NCBI RefSeq assembly: GCF_014196835.1
Contig: NZ_JACIEK010000010.1
Location: 62,001-126,000 of the forward strand
Length of the DNA stretch: 64,000 bases
Source: Aureimonas pseudogalii
Lineage (GTDB): Bacteria; Pseudomonadota; Alphaproteobacteria; Rhizobiales; Rhizobiaceae
Direction: 5' to 3'
Numbering within the stretch: the stretch's first letter is position 1; every line of letters begins with the position of its first letter. The notes beneath the pieces were generated by a model. It had not been told where the DNA came from. It ran no database searches and saw only the letters and a list, made by a program, of their open reading frames with translations. The position numbers and the translations under genes are program-made. Positions 1 through 8,795 of this stretch are shown here, piece by piece.

Positions 1-621
1 CGGAATGTCGCCGGCCACGAGCTGTAGGAACTGCACCGCCGCCAGCCGGGGATCGGGCACCTGAAGCTCGCCGCGCTCGCAGGCCCGCTCCAGAAACTGC
101 GCGATGCGGGCCTGCAGGATCTTCGGGCCGGCCTCGTAGAACACCCGTCCGAGCTCGGGCCGGCGCGGCACCTGCGCCACGATGGTGCGGTAGAGGGAGA
201 TGGCCTCCGGCCCCGCGAGCATCGCCATGAAGTTGCGCGCGATCGTGCGAAGCACGGCCTCGACGTCGCCGCCGGGACCGCCGGCCGACCAGACGGCCTC
301 CTCGATGGCGCGGCACTGGTCGCAGACGAGCGTCGCGAACAGCATCTCCTTGCTCTCGAAATGGACGTAGAGCGTCGCCTTAGAGATGCCGGCGCGCCGG
401 GCGATCGCGTCGGTGCTGACGGCGTCGTAGGGCTGTTCGAGAAACAGCGCGCGCGCCGCGTCGAGCACCTGTCGCACCTTGGCGTTGGTCCGGTCGGGTC
501 CCGCCGGCCGTGATCCTTCGCCGACCTCGACCTCGTTCCCGACCGAGCTGGCGGCGACCCCGATCCCGGTCGCGTCCGACCCGTCCGAGGTCGGCGGGAG
601 CAGGGTCGATCGAGGCTGCAT
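1..621 (-). CDS. TetR/AcrR family repressor (partial, 3' end outside window)
   Basis: About 207 residues are visible before the left edge; no stop is reached. After a poorly conserved 45-residue leader rich in Gly, Ser and Pro comes a typical TetR DNA-binding domain, including DAARALFLEQPYDAVSTDAI followed by RRAGISKATLYVHFESKEML, where the recognition helix lies. The remainder is the alpha-helical ligand and dimer domain. The start chosen is the ATG at 621; a start nearer the helix-turn-helix is possible because the leader is unlike the family core. It diverges from the RND efflux operon, with a perfect inverted repeat between them, so it most likely represses that operon and itself and is released by a pump substrate. 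The inducer cannot be read from sequence. Confidence 0.9.
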   Translation of the reverse strand, partial: MQPRSTLLPPTSDGSDATGIGVAASSVGNEVEVGEGSRPAGPDRTNAKVRQVLDAARALFLEQPYDAVSTDAIARRAGISKATLYVHFESKEMLFATLVCDQCRAIEEAVWSAGGPGGDVEAVLRTIARNFMAMLAGPEAISLYRTIVAQVPRRPELGRVFYEAGPKILQARIAQFLERACERGELQVPDPRLAAVQFLQLVAGDIP

Positions 622-701
622 CGAGTTTCCGGTGTTCCGAGCCGACCGGATCGTCGGCGCCCGTTGACTTTGGTCCTGCGGACAGGCATCCGTCAAGACT
701 G

Positions 702-718
702 AACTGAACCGTTCAGTT
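702..718. promoter_or_regulatory. TetR-type operator between repressor and RND operon
   Basis: AACTGAACCGTTCAGTT is a perfect inverted repeat with 8-bp arms around one central base, 20 bp upstream of the ATG at 738. Size and symmetry fit a TetR dimer site. A TTGACT (664-669) lies just upstream and could be a -35 element, but no convincing -10 box was found at 16-18 bp from it. Confidence 0.65.
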
Positions 719-737
719 TTATCCTCTCGAGGCTTCC

Positions 738-1886
738 ATGCGCTCGCTGTTCTCCCGTCGTCCCCCCGCCGCCCGGTCGTTCCGACGCGCCGTCGCCCTC
801 GCACGCCATGCGACACAGGGCGCGGGGGCGCTCGCGCTTCTCGTGGTGCTCGTCGCCTGCAGTCCGGCCGAGCCACCGGCCGCGCAGGTTCCGGAGCGGG
901 TCGCGGTGCAGATCGCGGCCTACGCCCCGGTGTCGCGCACGATCTCCCTCACCGGCACGGTCGCCGCGCGCATCCAGAGCGATCTGTCGTTTCGCGTCGC
1001 CGGCCGGATCGACCGGCGCAACGTCGACGTCAGCGACCACGTGAAGGCCGGAGACGTGCTCGCCACGCTCGACACGCGCGAACAGGTCTCCGACGTCGAG
1101 GCGGCGGAGGCGACGCTCCGCTCGGCGGAGGCGACGCTGACGCAGGCGCAGACGAATTTCGGCCGCCAGCGCCGGCTCTTCGAGGGCGGCTACATCACCC
1201 GCGGCGTCTTCGACGACGCGCAGGAGCAGCTTCGCTCGGCGGAAGGCACGGCGGATTCGGCTCGCGCGGATCTCGCCACCGCGCGCGACCAGCTCTCCTT
1301 CACCGAACTCAAAGCCGACGTCGACGGCATCGTCACCGCCCGCGAAGCCGAGGCGGGCCAGGTGGTCTCGGCGGCGCAGACCGTCTTCACCGTGGCGCAG
1401 GACGGCGCGCGCGACGCGATCTTCGACATCGACGAGGCGCTGCTCGCCGGCGCCCCGCCGAGCGAGGGCGTGGTCGTGCGGCTCGGCTCGGACCCCGCCG
1501 TCGAGACGCGGGCGAGCGTGCGCGAGGTCTCGCCGACCTTCGATGCCGCCACGGGAACGGTGCGCGTGAAGATGACGCTGGCCGACCCGCCGCCCGCCAT
1601 GAGCCTCGGCGCGGCGGTCACCGGCACCGGCCTCGCGGCGCCGCAGAACCTCGTATCGCTGCCCTGGACGGCGCTCGGCGCGGGAGAGAGCGGGCCGGCC
1701 GTCTGGGTGGTGGACCCCGCCACGAAGGCGGTGACGCTGCGCCCTGTCGGCGTCGAGCGCTACCGCACCGGCGAGATCCTGGTGCGGGATGGGCTGAGCG
1801 AGGGCGATCTCGTGGTGACCGCAGGCGGCCAGCTGCTGCGCGAGGGCCAGGTCGTGACGCTCGACGACGCGGGAGCGGCCTCGTGA
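738..1886 (+). CDS. RND efflux periplasmic adaptor, lipoprotein (HlyD/AcrA family)
   Basis: 382 residues. A hydrophobic segment ends in the lipobox LVAC with the acylated Cys at about residue 41, so the protein is probably anchored in the inner membrane facing the periplasm. It carries the usual adaptor layout: a lipoyl half (SDLSFRVAGRIDRRNVDVSD), an alpha-helical hairpin rich in Ala, Glu and Gln (about residues 110-185), a second lipoyl half (ADVDGIVTAREAEAGQVVSA) and a beta-barrel/membrane-proximal C-terminus. It links the inner-membrane pump to an outer-membrane channel. First gene of a three-gene operon; its TGA overlaps the next start in GTGA. The long N-terminus before the signal core suggests that translation could begin at a later codon. 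Confidence 0.93.
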   Translation: MRSLFSRRPPAARSFRRAVALARHATQGAGALALLVVLVACSPAEPPAAQVPERVAVQIAAYAPVSRTISLTGTVAARIQSDLSFRVAGRIDRRNVDVSDHVKAGDVLATLDTREQVSDVEAAEATLRSAEATLTQAQTNFGRQRRLFEGGYITRGVFDDAQEQLRSAEGTADSARADLATARDQLSFTELKADVDGIVTAREAEAGQVVSAAQTVFTVAQDGARDAIFDIDEALLAGAPPSEGVVVRLGSDPAVETRASVREVSPTFDAATGTVRVKMTLADPPPAMSLGAAVTGTGLAAPQNLVSLPWTALGAGESGPAVWVVDPATKAVTLRPVGVERYRTGEILVRDGLSEGDLVVTAGGQLLREGQVVTLDDAGAAS

Positions 1887-2959
1887 CCCGCGCGCTCACC
1901 CCTCTCGCGCTCGTCATGCTGACGCTTCTCGGCGGCTGCTCGAAGGAGGAGCCGGCCCCGGCGCCGGTGATCCGTCCGGTGCTGTCGATGCGCGTTGAGC
2001 CCCGGCCGGTGACGGCCGAGAGCTTCATCGGCACCGTGCAGCCGCGCTACTCCCGCGATCTCGGCTTCCGCGTCCTCGGGCGCATCGTGGCGCGCAACGT
2101 CGAGGTGGGCCAGAGCGTCGAGGCCGGCCAGCTTCTCGCCTCGCTCGATCCGACAGCGCTGACTTTGAGCGTGCGCTCGCTCGAGGCCGATCTCGCGAAG
2201 GCCGAGGCGCAGCTTTCCAATGCCGGCGCCACGCGCGACCGCCAGGAGGCGCTCCTCGCCCAGCGCGTCGGCTCGCAGGCGACGCTCGACACCGCCGACG
2301 AGGCGGCGGCGACGGCGGCCGCGACGCTGACGCGGGCGCAGGCCAGCCTCGACAAGGCACGCGAGCAGCTTTCCTACACGCGCCTCCTTTCGGAGACCGA
2401 AGGCGTCGTCACCGCTGTCGACGCCGAGATCGGGCAGACCGTGACGGCCGGCCAGACCGTGTTCACGGTGGCGCAGGCGAGCGTGCGCGAAGCCGTCATC
2501 GACATGCCCGACGCGATCGCCCAGCGCCTCGCGCCGGGCGATCCGTTCGAGGCGATCCTGCAGGTCGATCCCGGCGTCGTCGCCGGGGGGGCGGTGCGCG
2601 AGGTCGCGCCGGAGGCGGACGCCGCCACGCGCACCCGGCGCGTGCGCATCACGCTGGTCGATCCGCTGGCGAGCTTCCGCATCGGCACCACGCTCGAGGT
2701 GCGGGCGAGAAACGGCGACGCGTCGCGGCTCGACCTGCCCGCCAGCGCGCTGCTCGATGCCGAGGGCCGGCATTTCGTCTGGGTGGTGGACGAGGCCGCC
2801 GGGACGGTGTCGCGGCGGGCCGTCGAGGTGGAGGGCGCGATCGGCGAGACCGCCCGCATCGCGAGCGGGCTGGAGGTCGGCCAGCGCGTCGTCACCGCCG
2901 GCGTCCATAGCCTGACCGAGGGTCAGGCGGTCAAGCTCGACGGGGGAATCGTTCCGTGA
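1883..2959 (+). CDS. second RND efflux periplasmic adaptor, lipoprotein
   Basis: 358 residues from a GTG start that overlaps the preceding stop (GTGA), indicating translational coupling. The short signal peptide ends in LLGGC with Cys 19 as the lipid site. It then follows the same barrel-sandwich plan as its neighbour: RDLGFRVLGRIVARNVEVGQ, a coiled helical hairpin rich in Ala and Thr, then SETEGVVTAVDAEIGQTVTA. The two adaptors are paralogues and probably assemble together on the pump encoded next, as in systems where two different adaptors alternate in one ring. No TolC-type outer-membrane gene follows, so a channel encoded elsewhere must be used. Confidence 0.93.
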   Translation: MTRALTPLALVMLTLLGGCSKEEPAPAPVIRPVLSMRVEPRPVTAESFIGTVQPRYSRDLGFRVLGRIVARNVEVGQSVEAGQLLASLDPTALTLSVRSLEADLAKAEAQLSNAGATRDRQEALLAQRVGSQATLDTADEAAATAAATLTRAQASLDKAREQLSYTRLLSETEGVVTAVDAEIGQTVTAGQTVFTVAQASVREAVIDMPDAIAQRLAPGDPFEAILQVDPGVVAGGAVREVAPEADAATRTRRVRITLVDPLASFRIGTTLEVRARNGDASRLDLPASALLDAEGRHFVWVVDEAAGTVSRRAVEVEGAIGETARIASGLEVGQRVVTAGVHSLTEGQAVKLDGGIVP

Positions 2960-5900
2960 AGCCGTTCAACCTCTCCGACTGGGCGCTGCATCACCGCTCG
3001 CTCGTCTGGTACTTCATGCTCGTCGCCTCGGTGGCGGGCGTGCTCGCCTACGTCAATCTGGGGCGCGAGGAAGACCCGAACTTCACGATCAAGACGATGC
3101 TGATCACCGCCACCTGGCCGGGCGCCTCGGTGGAGGACACGGTCGAGCAGGTCACGGACCGGATCGAGAAGAAGCTCGAGGAGATCACCACCCTCGACTA
3201 CACCAAGAGCCAGACCTCGCCCGGCCGCACCACGATCTTCCTCAACCTCCTCGACACGACGCAAGGACGCGCGGTCTCCGACACCTGGCTGCGGGTCCGC
3301 AACATCCTCACCGACATCAAGGGCGAGCTGCCGTCCGGCGTCCAGGGGCCGTTCTTCAACGACGATTTCGGCGACGTCTTCGGCAACATCTACGCCTTCA
3401 CTGCCGACGGGCTGACCCAGCGCCAGCTGCGCGACTATGTCGAGGCGGCGCGCGCGCGCATCCTTACCGTACCCAATGTCGGCAAGGTCAATCTCGTCGG
3501 CGCGCAGGACGAGGTCGTCTATCTCGAATTCTCCACCCGCCGCACCGCCGCGCTCGGCCTGACGCAGCAGACCGTGATCGACGCCCTGAGCGAGCAGAAC
3601 GCTATCGCTCCCTCCGGCACGATCGAGGCCGAGGGCGAGCGCGTCTCCGTGCGCGTCAACGGCCAGTTCGCGTCCGAGCGCGAGCTCGGCGACGTCAATC
3701 TCTGGATCAACAACCGCTTCTTCCGGCTCTCCGACGTCGCGACGATCACGCGCGGCTACGTCGATCCGCCGAGTTCGCTGTTTCGCTACAACGGCCAGCC
3801 GACGATCGGCCTCGCCATCGGCATGAAGCCTTCGGCCAACCTCCTGACCTTCGGCGAGGCGCTGGTGGAGGAGATGCGTGTCATCGAAAGCGAACTGCCG
3901 GTCGGCGTCGGCATCCACCTCGTATCGGACCAACCGCATGTGGTGGAGGAGGCCGTCGGCGGCTTCACCAAGGCGCTGGGCGAGGCCATCGCCATCGTGC
4001 TCGCCGTGTCCTTCATCAGCTTGGGGCTTCGCGCCGGCTTCATCGTGGCGCTGTCGATCCCGCTGGTGCTCGCCATCACCTTCGTGGCGATGCAGTATTT
4101 CGGCATCTCGCTGCAGCGCATCTCGCTCGGCGCGCTGATCATCGCGCTCGGTCTCCTCGTCGACGACGCGATGATCGCCGTGGAAATGATGGTGTCGCGG
4201 CTGGAGGTCGGCGACACGCTGGAGAAGGCGGCGACCTACGTCTACACCTCCACCGCCTTTCCGATGCTAACGGGCACGCTCGTCACGGTCGCGAGCTTCA
4301 TTCCGGTGGGGCTCAACAATTCGGGCGCCGGCGAGTTCACCTTCACGCTCTTCGTGGTGATCGCGGTGTCGCTCGTGGTGTCCTGGGTGGTCGCGGTGGT
4401 GTTCACGCCGCTGCTCGGCGTCACCTTCCTGCCCAAGACGATGAAGAAGCACCACGACCGGCCGGGCTGGTTCACCCGCGGCTTCCGGGCGCTGCTTCTC
4501 GTCTGCGTGCGCTTCAAGTGGCTGACGATCCTCGTGACGATCGGTCTCTTCGCCGGCGCGCTCTTCGGCATGGGCTTCGTGCAGCAGCAGTTCTTCCCGA
4601 CCTCGGACCGGCCCGAGGTGATCGTCGACTGGACCGCGCGCCAGAACGCCTCGATCCTCGAAACGCGGGCCGAGATGGATCGCTTCGAGACGCGGCTCGT
4701 CGGCGACGAGGACATCGACTACTGGTCGTCCTATGTCGGCACCGGCGCGCAGCGCTTCGTCCTCTCCTACGATGTCCAGCCGGCGAGCCCCAATTTCGGG
4801 CAGGTCGTCATCATGACCAAGAGCCTGGAGGCGCGCGACCGCGTCATCGCGCGGCTGCGCGAGATCGGCGAGCGCCAGTTCGTGGGCACCGACGTCTTCG
4901 TGCATCCCCTGGACATCGGACCGCCGGTCGGGCGCCCCATCCAGTATCGCGTCAGCGGCCCCGACCTGCAGAAGGTGCGAACCCTCGCGCAGGAGGTGGC
5001 GGCGATCGTGGGCACCAACCCGAACACCGCCCGCGTCACCTACGACTGGAACGAGCCGGGCCGCGTCGTGAAGGTCGATCTCCTCCAGGACAAGGCGCGC
5101 CAGCTCGGCATCACCTCGCAGGACGTGGCGAGCGTCCTCAACGGCGTGGTCGGCGGGTCCACGGCGACGCAGATCCGCGACTCGATCTATCTCGTCGACG
5201 TCGTCAGCCGCGCGCTGCCCGCCGAGCGAAGCTCGATCGACACGCTCGAGAACCTGCAGATTCCCGCCCAGAACGGCCGGTCCTTCCCGCTCGCGGCGAT
5301 CGCCACCTTCCGCTACGAGCTGGAGCAGCCGATCGTCTGGCGGCGCGACCGCACGCCGACGATCACCGTCAAGGCCGGGCTCCTCACGGCCGAGCAGCCA
5401 GCCACCGTGGTGGCTGCGCTGCAGCCGCAGCTCGACGCCTTCGCCGCCAAGCTGCCGCCGGGCTACAGCATCGCCACCGGCGGCGCGGTGGAGGAAAGCG
5501 GCAAAGGGCAGGGGCCGATCGTCGCCATCGCGCCGCTGATGCTCATCGCCATGACGACGCTGCTCATGGTGCAGCTGCAGAGCTTCCAGCGCCTGTTCCT
5601 CGTGGTGGCGGTGGCCCCGCTCGGGCTGATCGGCGTGGTCGCGGCGCTCCTGCCCTCCGGCGCCCCGCTCGGCTTCGTGGCGATCCTCGGCGTCCTTGCG
5701 CTCATCGGCATCCTGATCCGCAACTCGGTGATCCTCGTGGTGCAGATCGAGGACCACATCGCGGACGGGCAGACGAAATGGGATGCCGTGCTCGACGCCA
5801 CCGAGCACCGGATGCGGCCGATCCTCCTCACCGCCGCCGCCGCCTCGCTGGCGCTGATCCCGATCTCGCGCGAGGTCTTCTGGGGGCCGATGGCCTACGC

Positions 5901-6027
5901 GATGATGGGCGGCATCATCGTCGGCACGGTGCTGACGCTCCTGTTCCTGCCGGCGCTCTACGTCGCCTGGTTCCGCATCAAGCCGACGCCGCGCGGCGAA
6001 CGCGCGGAGCACGCGGCAAGCGCCTGA
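2956..6027 (+). CDS. RND multidrug efflux permease (AcrB-like)
   Basis: 1023 residues, the normal length of the HAE-type RND family, from a GTG start overlapping the preceding stop (GTGA). It shows a transmembrane helix near the N-terminus (LVWYFMLVASVAGVLAYVNL), the first large periplasmic loop, a membrane block with the proton-relay pair D403-D404 in LGLLVDDAMIAVEM, the second large loop and a final block of six helices ending at LLFLPALYVAW. It should use the proton gradient to export drugs, dyes, detergents or similar amphiphiles as a trimer. Both adaptors lie upstream in the same operon under the divergent TetR repressor. The actual substrates are unknown. Confidence 0.96.
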   Translation: MKPFNLSDWALHHRSLVWYFMLVASVAGVLAYVNLGREEDPNFTIKTMLITATWPGASVEDTVEQVTDRIEKKLEEITTLDYTKSQTSPGRTTIFLNLLDTTQGRAVSDTWLRVRNILTDIKGELPSGVQGPFFNDDFGDVFGNIYAFTADGLTQRQLRDYVEAARARILTVPNVGKVNLVGAQDEVVYLEFSTRRTAALGLTQQTVIDALSEQNAIAPSGTIEAEGERVSVRVNGQFASERELGDVNLWINNRFFRLSDVATITRGYVDPPSSLFRYNGQPTIGLAIGMKPSANLLTFGEALVEEMRVIESELPVGVGIHLVSDQPHVVEEAVGGFTKALGEAIAIVLAVSFISLGLRAGFIVALSIPLVLAITFVAMQYFGISLQRISLGALIIALGLLVDDAMIAVEMMVSRLEVGDTLEKAATYVYTSTAFPMLTGTLVTVASFIPVGLNNSGAGEFTFTLFVVIAVSLVVSWVVAVVFTPLLGVTFLPKTMKKHHDRPGWFTRGFRALLLVCVRFKWLTILVTIGLFAGALFGMGFVQQQFFPTSDRPEVIVDWTARQNASILETRAEMDRFETRLVGDEDIDYWSSYVGTGAQRFVLSYDVQPASPNFGQVVIMTKSLEARDRVIARLREIGERQFVGTDVFVHPLDIGPPVGRPIQYRVSGPDLQKVRTLAQEVAAIVGTNPNTARVTYDWNEPGRVVKVDLLQDKARQLGITSQDVASVLNGVVGGSTATQIRDSIYLVDVVSRALPAERSSIDTLENLQIPAQNGRSFPLAAIATFRYELEQPIVWRRDRTPTITVKAGLLTAEQPATVVAALQPQLDAFAAKLPPGYSIATGGAVEESGKGQGPIVAIAPLMLIAMTTLLMVQLQSFQRLFLVVAVAPLGLIGVVAALLPSGAPLGFVAILGVLALIGILIRNSVILVVQIEDHIADGQTKWDAVLDATEHRMRPILLTAAAASLALIPISREVFWGPMAYAMMGGIIVGTVLTLLFLPALYVAWFRIKPTPRGERAEHAASA

Positions 6028-6038
6028 CGGGCCGCCGG

Positions 6039-6085
6039 CGCCAAAGCCCGGCCGCGCTCATCGCGGCGACGGCCGGGCCATTGGC
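6039..6085. terminator. possible bidirectional terminator hairpin
   Basis: GCCCGGCCG at 6046-6054 pairs perfectly with CGGCCGGGC at 6070-6078 across a 15-nt loop, and flanking GCCAA/TTGGC lengthens the stem with mismatches. It lies between the convergent ends of the RND operon and the reductase gene. No clear T-run is present on either side, so factor-independent action is uncertain. Confidence 0.45.
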
Positions 6086-6967
6086 TCAACCGGCGTAGTA
6101 GCCGGGATCGGCGATGTCGGCGAGAAGCGCGGGGCCGGTCGGCTGCCAGCCGAGCGCCTCGCGCGTCAGCCGGTTCGAGGCCTGCATGTCGGCGGACGCG
6201 AAGTCGGCGAACCAGCCGAAATGCTCGCGGTCGCGCCGGGCGACGGGCAGGCCGAGCTTGCGCCCGATCGCCTCGGCGATGTCGCGGAAGGCGATCCCCT
6301 CCTCGTCGGTCGCATGATAGACCGTCTGCCGGACGTCGCTTTCGAGGGCCAGCCGGTAGAGCCGCCCGGCATCCGAGACGTGGACGGCCGCCCAATGGTT
6401 CTCGCCGTCGCCGAGATAGGCGGAGACGCCGCTGCGGCGCGCCAGGTCCATCAGCATCGGCACGAAGCCGTGGGTCTCGCCGACGCCGTGCACGGAGGGT
6501 GCGAGGCGCACGGTCGCGGCGCGGACGCCGCGCTCGGCAAGCGCCGCCGCCGTCACCTCCGAGCGGCGCGGAAACGACGCGTCCCGGGGCGGCCTGTCGG
6601 TTTCCACGGCCACGCGGCCGGGCGCTATGAGCGCCACGCCCGAGGTCACGAGGAACGGCTTGTCGGATCCTGCCAGCGCCTCGCCGAGGGCCTCGATGGC
6701 GCGCCGGTCCTGCGCGGCGTTCTCGGCGAAGCGCGAGAAGTCGTGGTTGAAGGCGAGATGGACCACCGCGTCGGCCGCCGCGGCGGCCCCGCGCAGCGCG
6801 GCGAGATCGTCGAGCGTCGCGAGCAGCACCTCGGCACCTCCTGCCGCAAGACGATCGCCTTTCTCCTTCGAGCGGGCGAGGCCGAGCACCTGATGACCGC
6901 CACCCAGAAGCTCCTCCACCACGGCCGCACCGACCCAGCCCGTGGCGCCTGTCACGAAAACACGCAT
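6086..6967 (-). CDS. NAD-dependent epimerase/dehydratase family reductase (extended SDR)
   Basis: 293 residues. The N-terminal Rossmann motif VTGATGWVGAAVVEEL (TGxxGxxG) binds NAD(P). Later features include the strand ending DAVVHLAFNHD, the GVGETHGF region and a C-terminal part resembling atypical extended SDRs. The expected YxxxK catalytic pair is not obvious, as in several atypical members, so this may be a nucleoside-diphosphate-sugar-epimerase-like reductase of unknown substrate. The start is preceded by AGGGAG. It is divergent from the XRE regulator at 7067, a pairing often seen when a regulator controls an oxidoreductase. Confidence 0.85.
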   Translation of the reverse strand: MRVFVTGATGWVGAAVVEELLGGGHQVLGLARSKEKGDRLAAGGAEVLLATLDDLAALRGAAAAADAVVHLAFNHDFSRFAENAAQDRRAIEALGEALAGSDKPFLVTSGVALIAPGRVAVETDRPPRDASFPRRSEVTAAALAERGVRAATVRLAPSVHGVGETHGFVPMLMDLARRSGVSAYLGDGENHWAAVHVSDAGRLYRLALESDVRQTVYHATDEEGIAFRDIAEAIGRKLGLPVARRDREHFGWFADFASADMQASNRLTREALGWQPTGPALLADIADPGYYAG

Positions 6968-7066
6968 GAGATCATCTCCCTTTCCTGATGACGATCCTTC
7001 TGCACCTCCAAACTATCGTGTTAAAGTCGGGATCTTATCCTAGTATGGTGACCAACAGGATCTCCC

Positions 7067-7912
7067 ATGTCCGACACCTCCCTCGGCGGCTACCTTCGAG
7101 AGCGGCGCGGCCGGCTCGATCCGGCGGCGCTCGGGTTTGCGCCCGCGCGTCGCCGAACGCCCGGCCTGCGGCGCGAGGAGGTGGCGGCGCGCGCCCATAT
7201 CAGCGCCACCTGGTACGCCTGGCTCGAGCAGGGGCGAGGCGGCGCACCGTCTGCCGACGTGCTCGACCGGCTCGCCCGCGCGCTGATGCTCACCGAGGTC
7301 GAGCGCGAGCACCTGTTTCTCCTGGGGCTCGGGCGGCTGCCCGACGTGCGCTATCGCCCGGCCGGCGGCGTCACGCCGCGCCTGCAGCGGGTGCTCGACG
7401 CGATGGACACCAGCCCGGCGCTGATCCGCAACGTGATCTGGGACGTCGTCGCCTGGAACCGGGCGGCGGCCGCCATGCTCACCGACTATTCTCGGCTGCC
7501 GCCGGAGGAGCGCAACGTGCTGCGCCTGATCTTTCTCGATCCGCGCTCGCGCGCCATGAACCGCGACTGGGAGGGCGTCGCCCGCTTCGTGGTCGGCGTG
7601 TTCCGCGCCGATGCCGCGCGGGCCGGGGCGGTCGCCAGCGCCGCGCCGCTCGTCGAGGAGCTGCGCCAGCGCAGTCCCGAGTTCGCGGCGTTCTGGGACG
7701 ACGGCGACGTGCAGGGCTTCGGCGAGGGCGTCAAACACCTTCGCCATCCCGTGCTCGGCGAGATCGCCATCGAATATTCCGCCTTCGCGGTGGACGGGCG
7801 CCCGGACCTGTCGATGCTCGTCTACAATCCCACGAGCCGCGAGGATGCCGAGCGCATCCGCTCGCTCCTCGGGGCGACGCCCGTTTCGGACGGCGCCGAG
7901 TCTCCCGCCTGA
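7067..7912 (+). CDS. XRE-type helix-turn-helix regulator with MmyB-like ligand domain
   Basis: 281 residues. The N-terminal domain has the hallmark RRRTPGLRREEVAARAHIS-x-x-W-Y-x-x-LEQGR of this family, followed by a C-terminal MmyB-type ligand-binding domain (starting about residue 100, TPRLQRVLDAMDTSPALIRN, then NRDWEGVARFVVGVFRADAAR). Members in actinobacteria and proteobacteria bind fatty-acid-like ligands and usually control an adjacent reductase. AGGA stands 7 nt before the ATG. The divergent reductase at 6967 is the likely target; the 99-bp space between them would hold both promoters. Confidence 0.92.
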   Translation: MSDTSLGGYLRERRGRLDPAALGFAPARRRTPGLRREEVAARAHISATWYAWLEQGRGGAPSADVLDRLARALMLTEVEREHLFLLGLGRLPDVRYRPAGGVTPRLQRVLDAMDTSPALIRNVIWDVVAWNRAAAAMLTDYSRLPPEERNVLRLIFLDPRSRAMNRDWEGVARFVVGVFRADAARAGAVASAAPLVEELRQRSPEFAAFWDDGDVQGFGEGVKHLRHPVLGEIAIEYSAFAVDGRPDLSMLVYNPTSREDAERIRSLLGATPVSDGAESPA

Positions 7913-7954
7913 GGCCGCCGGCTCGCCGGGTGGACGGAACGCGAAAGCGACGCC

Positions 7955-8749
7955 TCAGCGCAGCGTCAGGCCGCCGTCCACCGTGTGGATCTCGCCTGTC
8001 GTGAAGGAGGCCGCGTCGCTGGCGAGATAGACGACGGCGCCGGCGAGCTCGTCCACCGTGCCGATGCGGTTCTGCACGGCGCCCGCCGCCCAGTGGTTCT
8101 TCACCACCTCGGGGTTCTCGCGCAGCACCTCCTCCGTCAGCTCGGTGAGGATGTAGCCGGGCGCGATGGCGTTGACGCGCACCCCGTGCTCGGCCCATTC
8201 GGTGGCGAGGCACTTGGTGAGCATGTGCACGGCGGCCTTCGAGACGTTGTAGGCGGCGTGCCGGAAGGGCCAGTTGACGATGCGCCCCGACATCGACCCG
8301 ACATTGACGATCGAGCCCGCCTTCTGGCGGATCATCATCGCGCCGATGGCTTGGCTCATCAGGAGCACGCCCTCGACGTTCACCGCCATCGTGTCGCGCC
8401 AGAGATCGAGCGGGAAGTCCTCGGCCGGGCCGGGATGGATGATGCCGGCATTGTTGACGAGGATGTCGGCCCGGCCCCAGCGGCGCTCCACCTCGGCCGC
8501 GACGCGCGCGACGTCGTCGGGCTTGGAGACGTCGGCCTGCACGGCGAAGCTGTCGCCGCCGCCCGCGTTCAGCGTCGCGGCGAGCGCTTCGGCGAGCGCC
8601 AGCGACGAGCGCACGACGATCGCGACGTCGGCCCCTTGCGCGGCGAGCGCCTCGGCGAGCGCCCGGCCGATGCCGCGCGAGCCCCCGGTGACGATGGCCT
8701 TGCGGCCGGTGAGATCGAACAGGCGTGCGTAGTCGCGCTTCGGCGTCAT
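7955..8749 (-). CDS. short-chain dehydrogenase/reductase (gluconate 5-dehydrogenase-like)
   Basis: 264 residues from the ATG at 8749, chosen because GGAGGAA precedes it and the longer upstream reading overlaps the GMC gene. Classical SDR: coenzyme loop TGGSRGIG near residue 20, NNAG at about 102, catalytic Ser in GSMSGR and the YNVSK dyad, with a C-terminal VDGGLTLR. Such enzymes interconvert secondary alcohols and ketones on sugars or sugar acids with NAD(P). It follows the GMC oxidoreductase by 46 nt on the same strand and is probably cotranscribed with it, which suggests consecutive oxidation or reduction steps on one substrate. Confidence 0.92.
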   Translation of the reverse strand: MTPKRDYARLFDLTGRKAIVTGGSRGIGRALAEALAAQGADVAIVVRSSLALAEALAATLNAGGGDSFAVQADVSKPDDVARVAAEVERRWGRADILVNNAGIIHPGPAEDFPLDLWRDTMAVNVEGVLLMSQAIGAMMIRQKAGSIVNVGSMSGRIVNWPFRHAAYNVSKAAVHMLTKCLATEWAEHGVRVNAIAPGYILTELTEEVLRENPEVVKNHWAAGAVQNRIGTVDELAGAVVYLASDAASFTTGEIHTVDGGLTLR

Positions 8750-8795
8750 GGGGTCGAGGTTCCTCCCGGAGGGTCGTCGGTTCTCGGTCGCTCGT

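Noticed and set aside
4267-6012. 581-residue open frame on the minus strand
   Set aside because: Antisense to the RND pump gene with a product dominated by Arg, Asp and His; a codon-mirror of the real gene.
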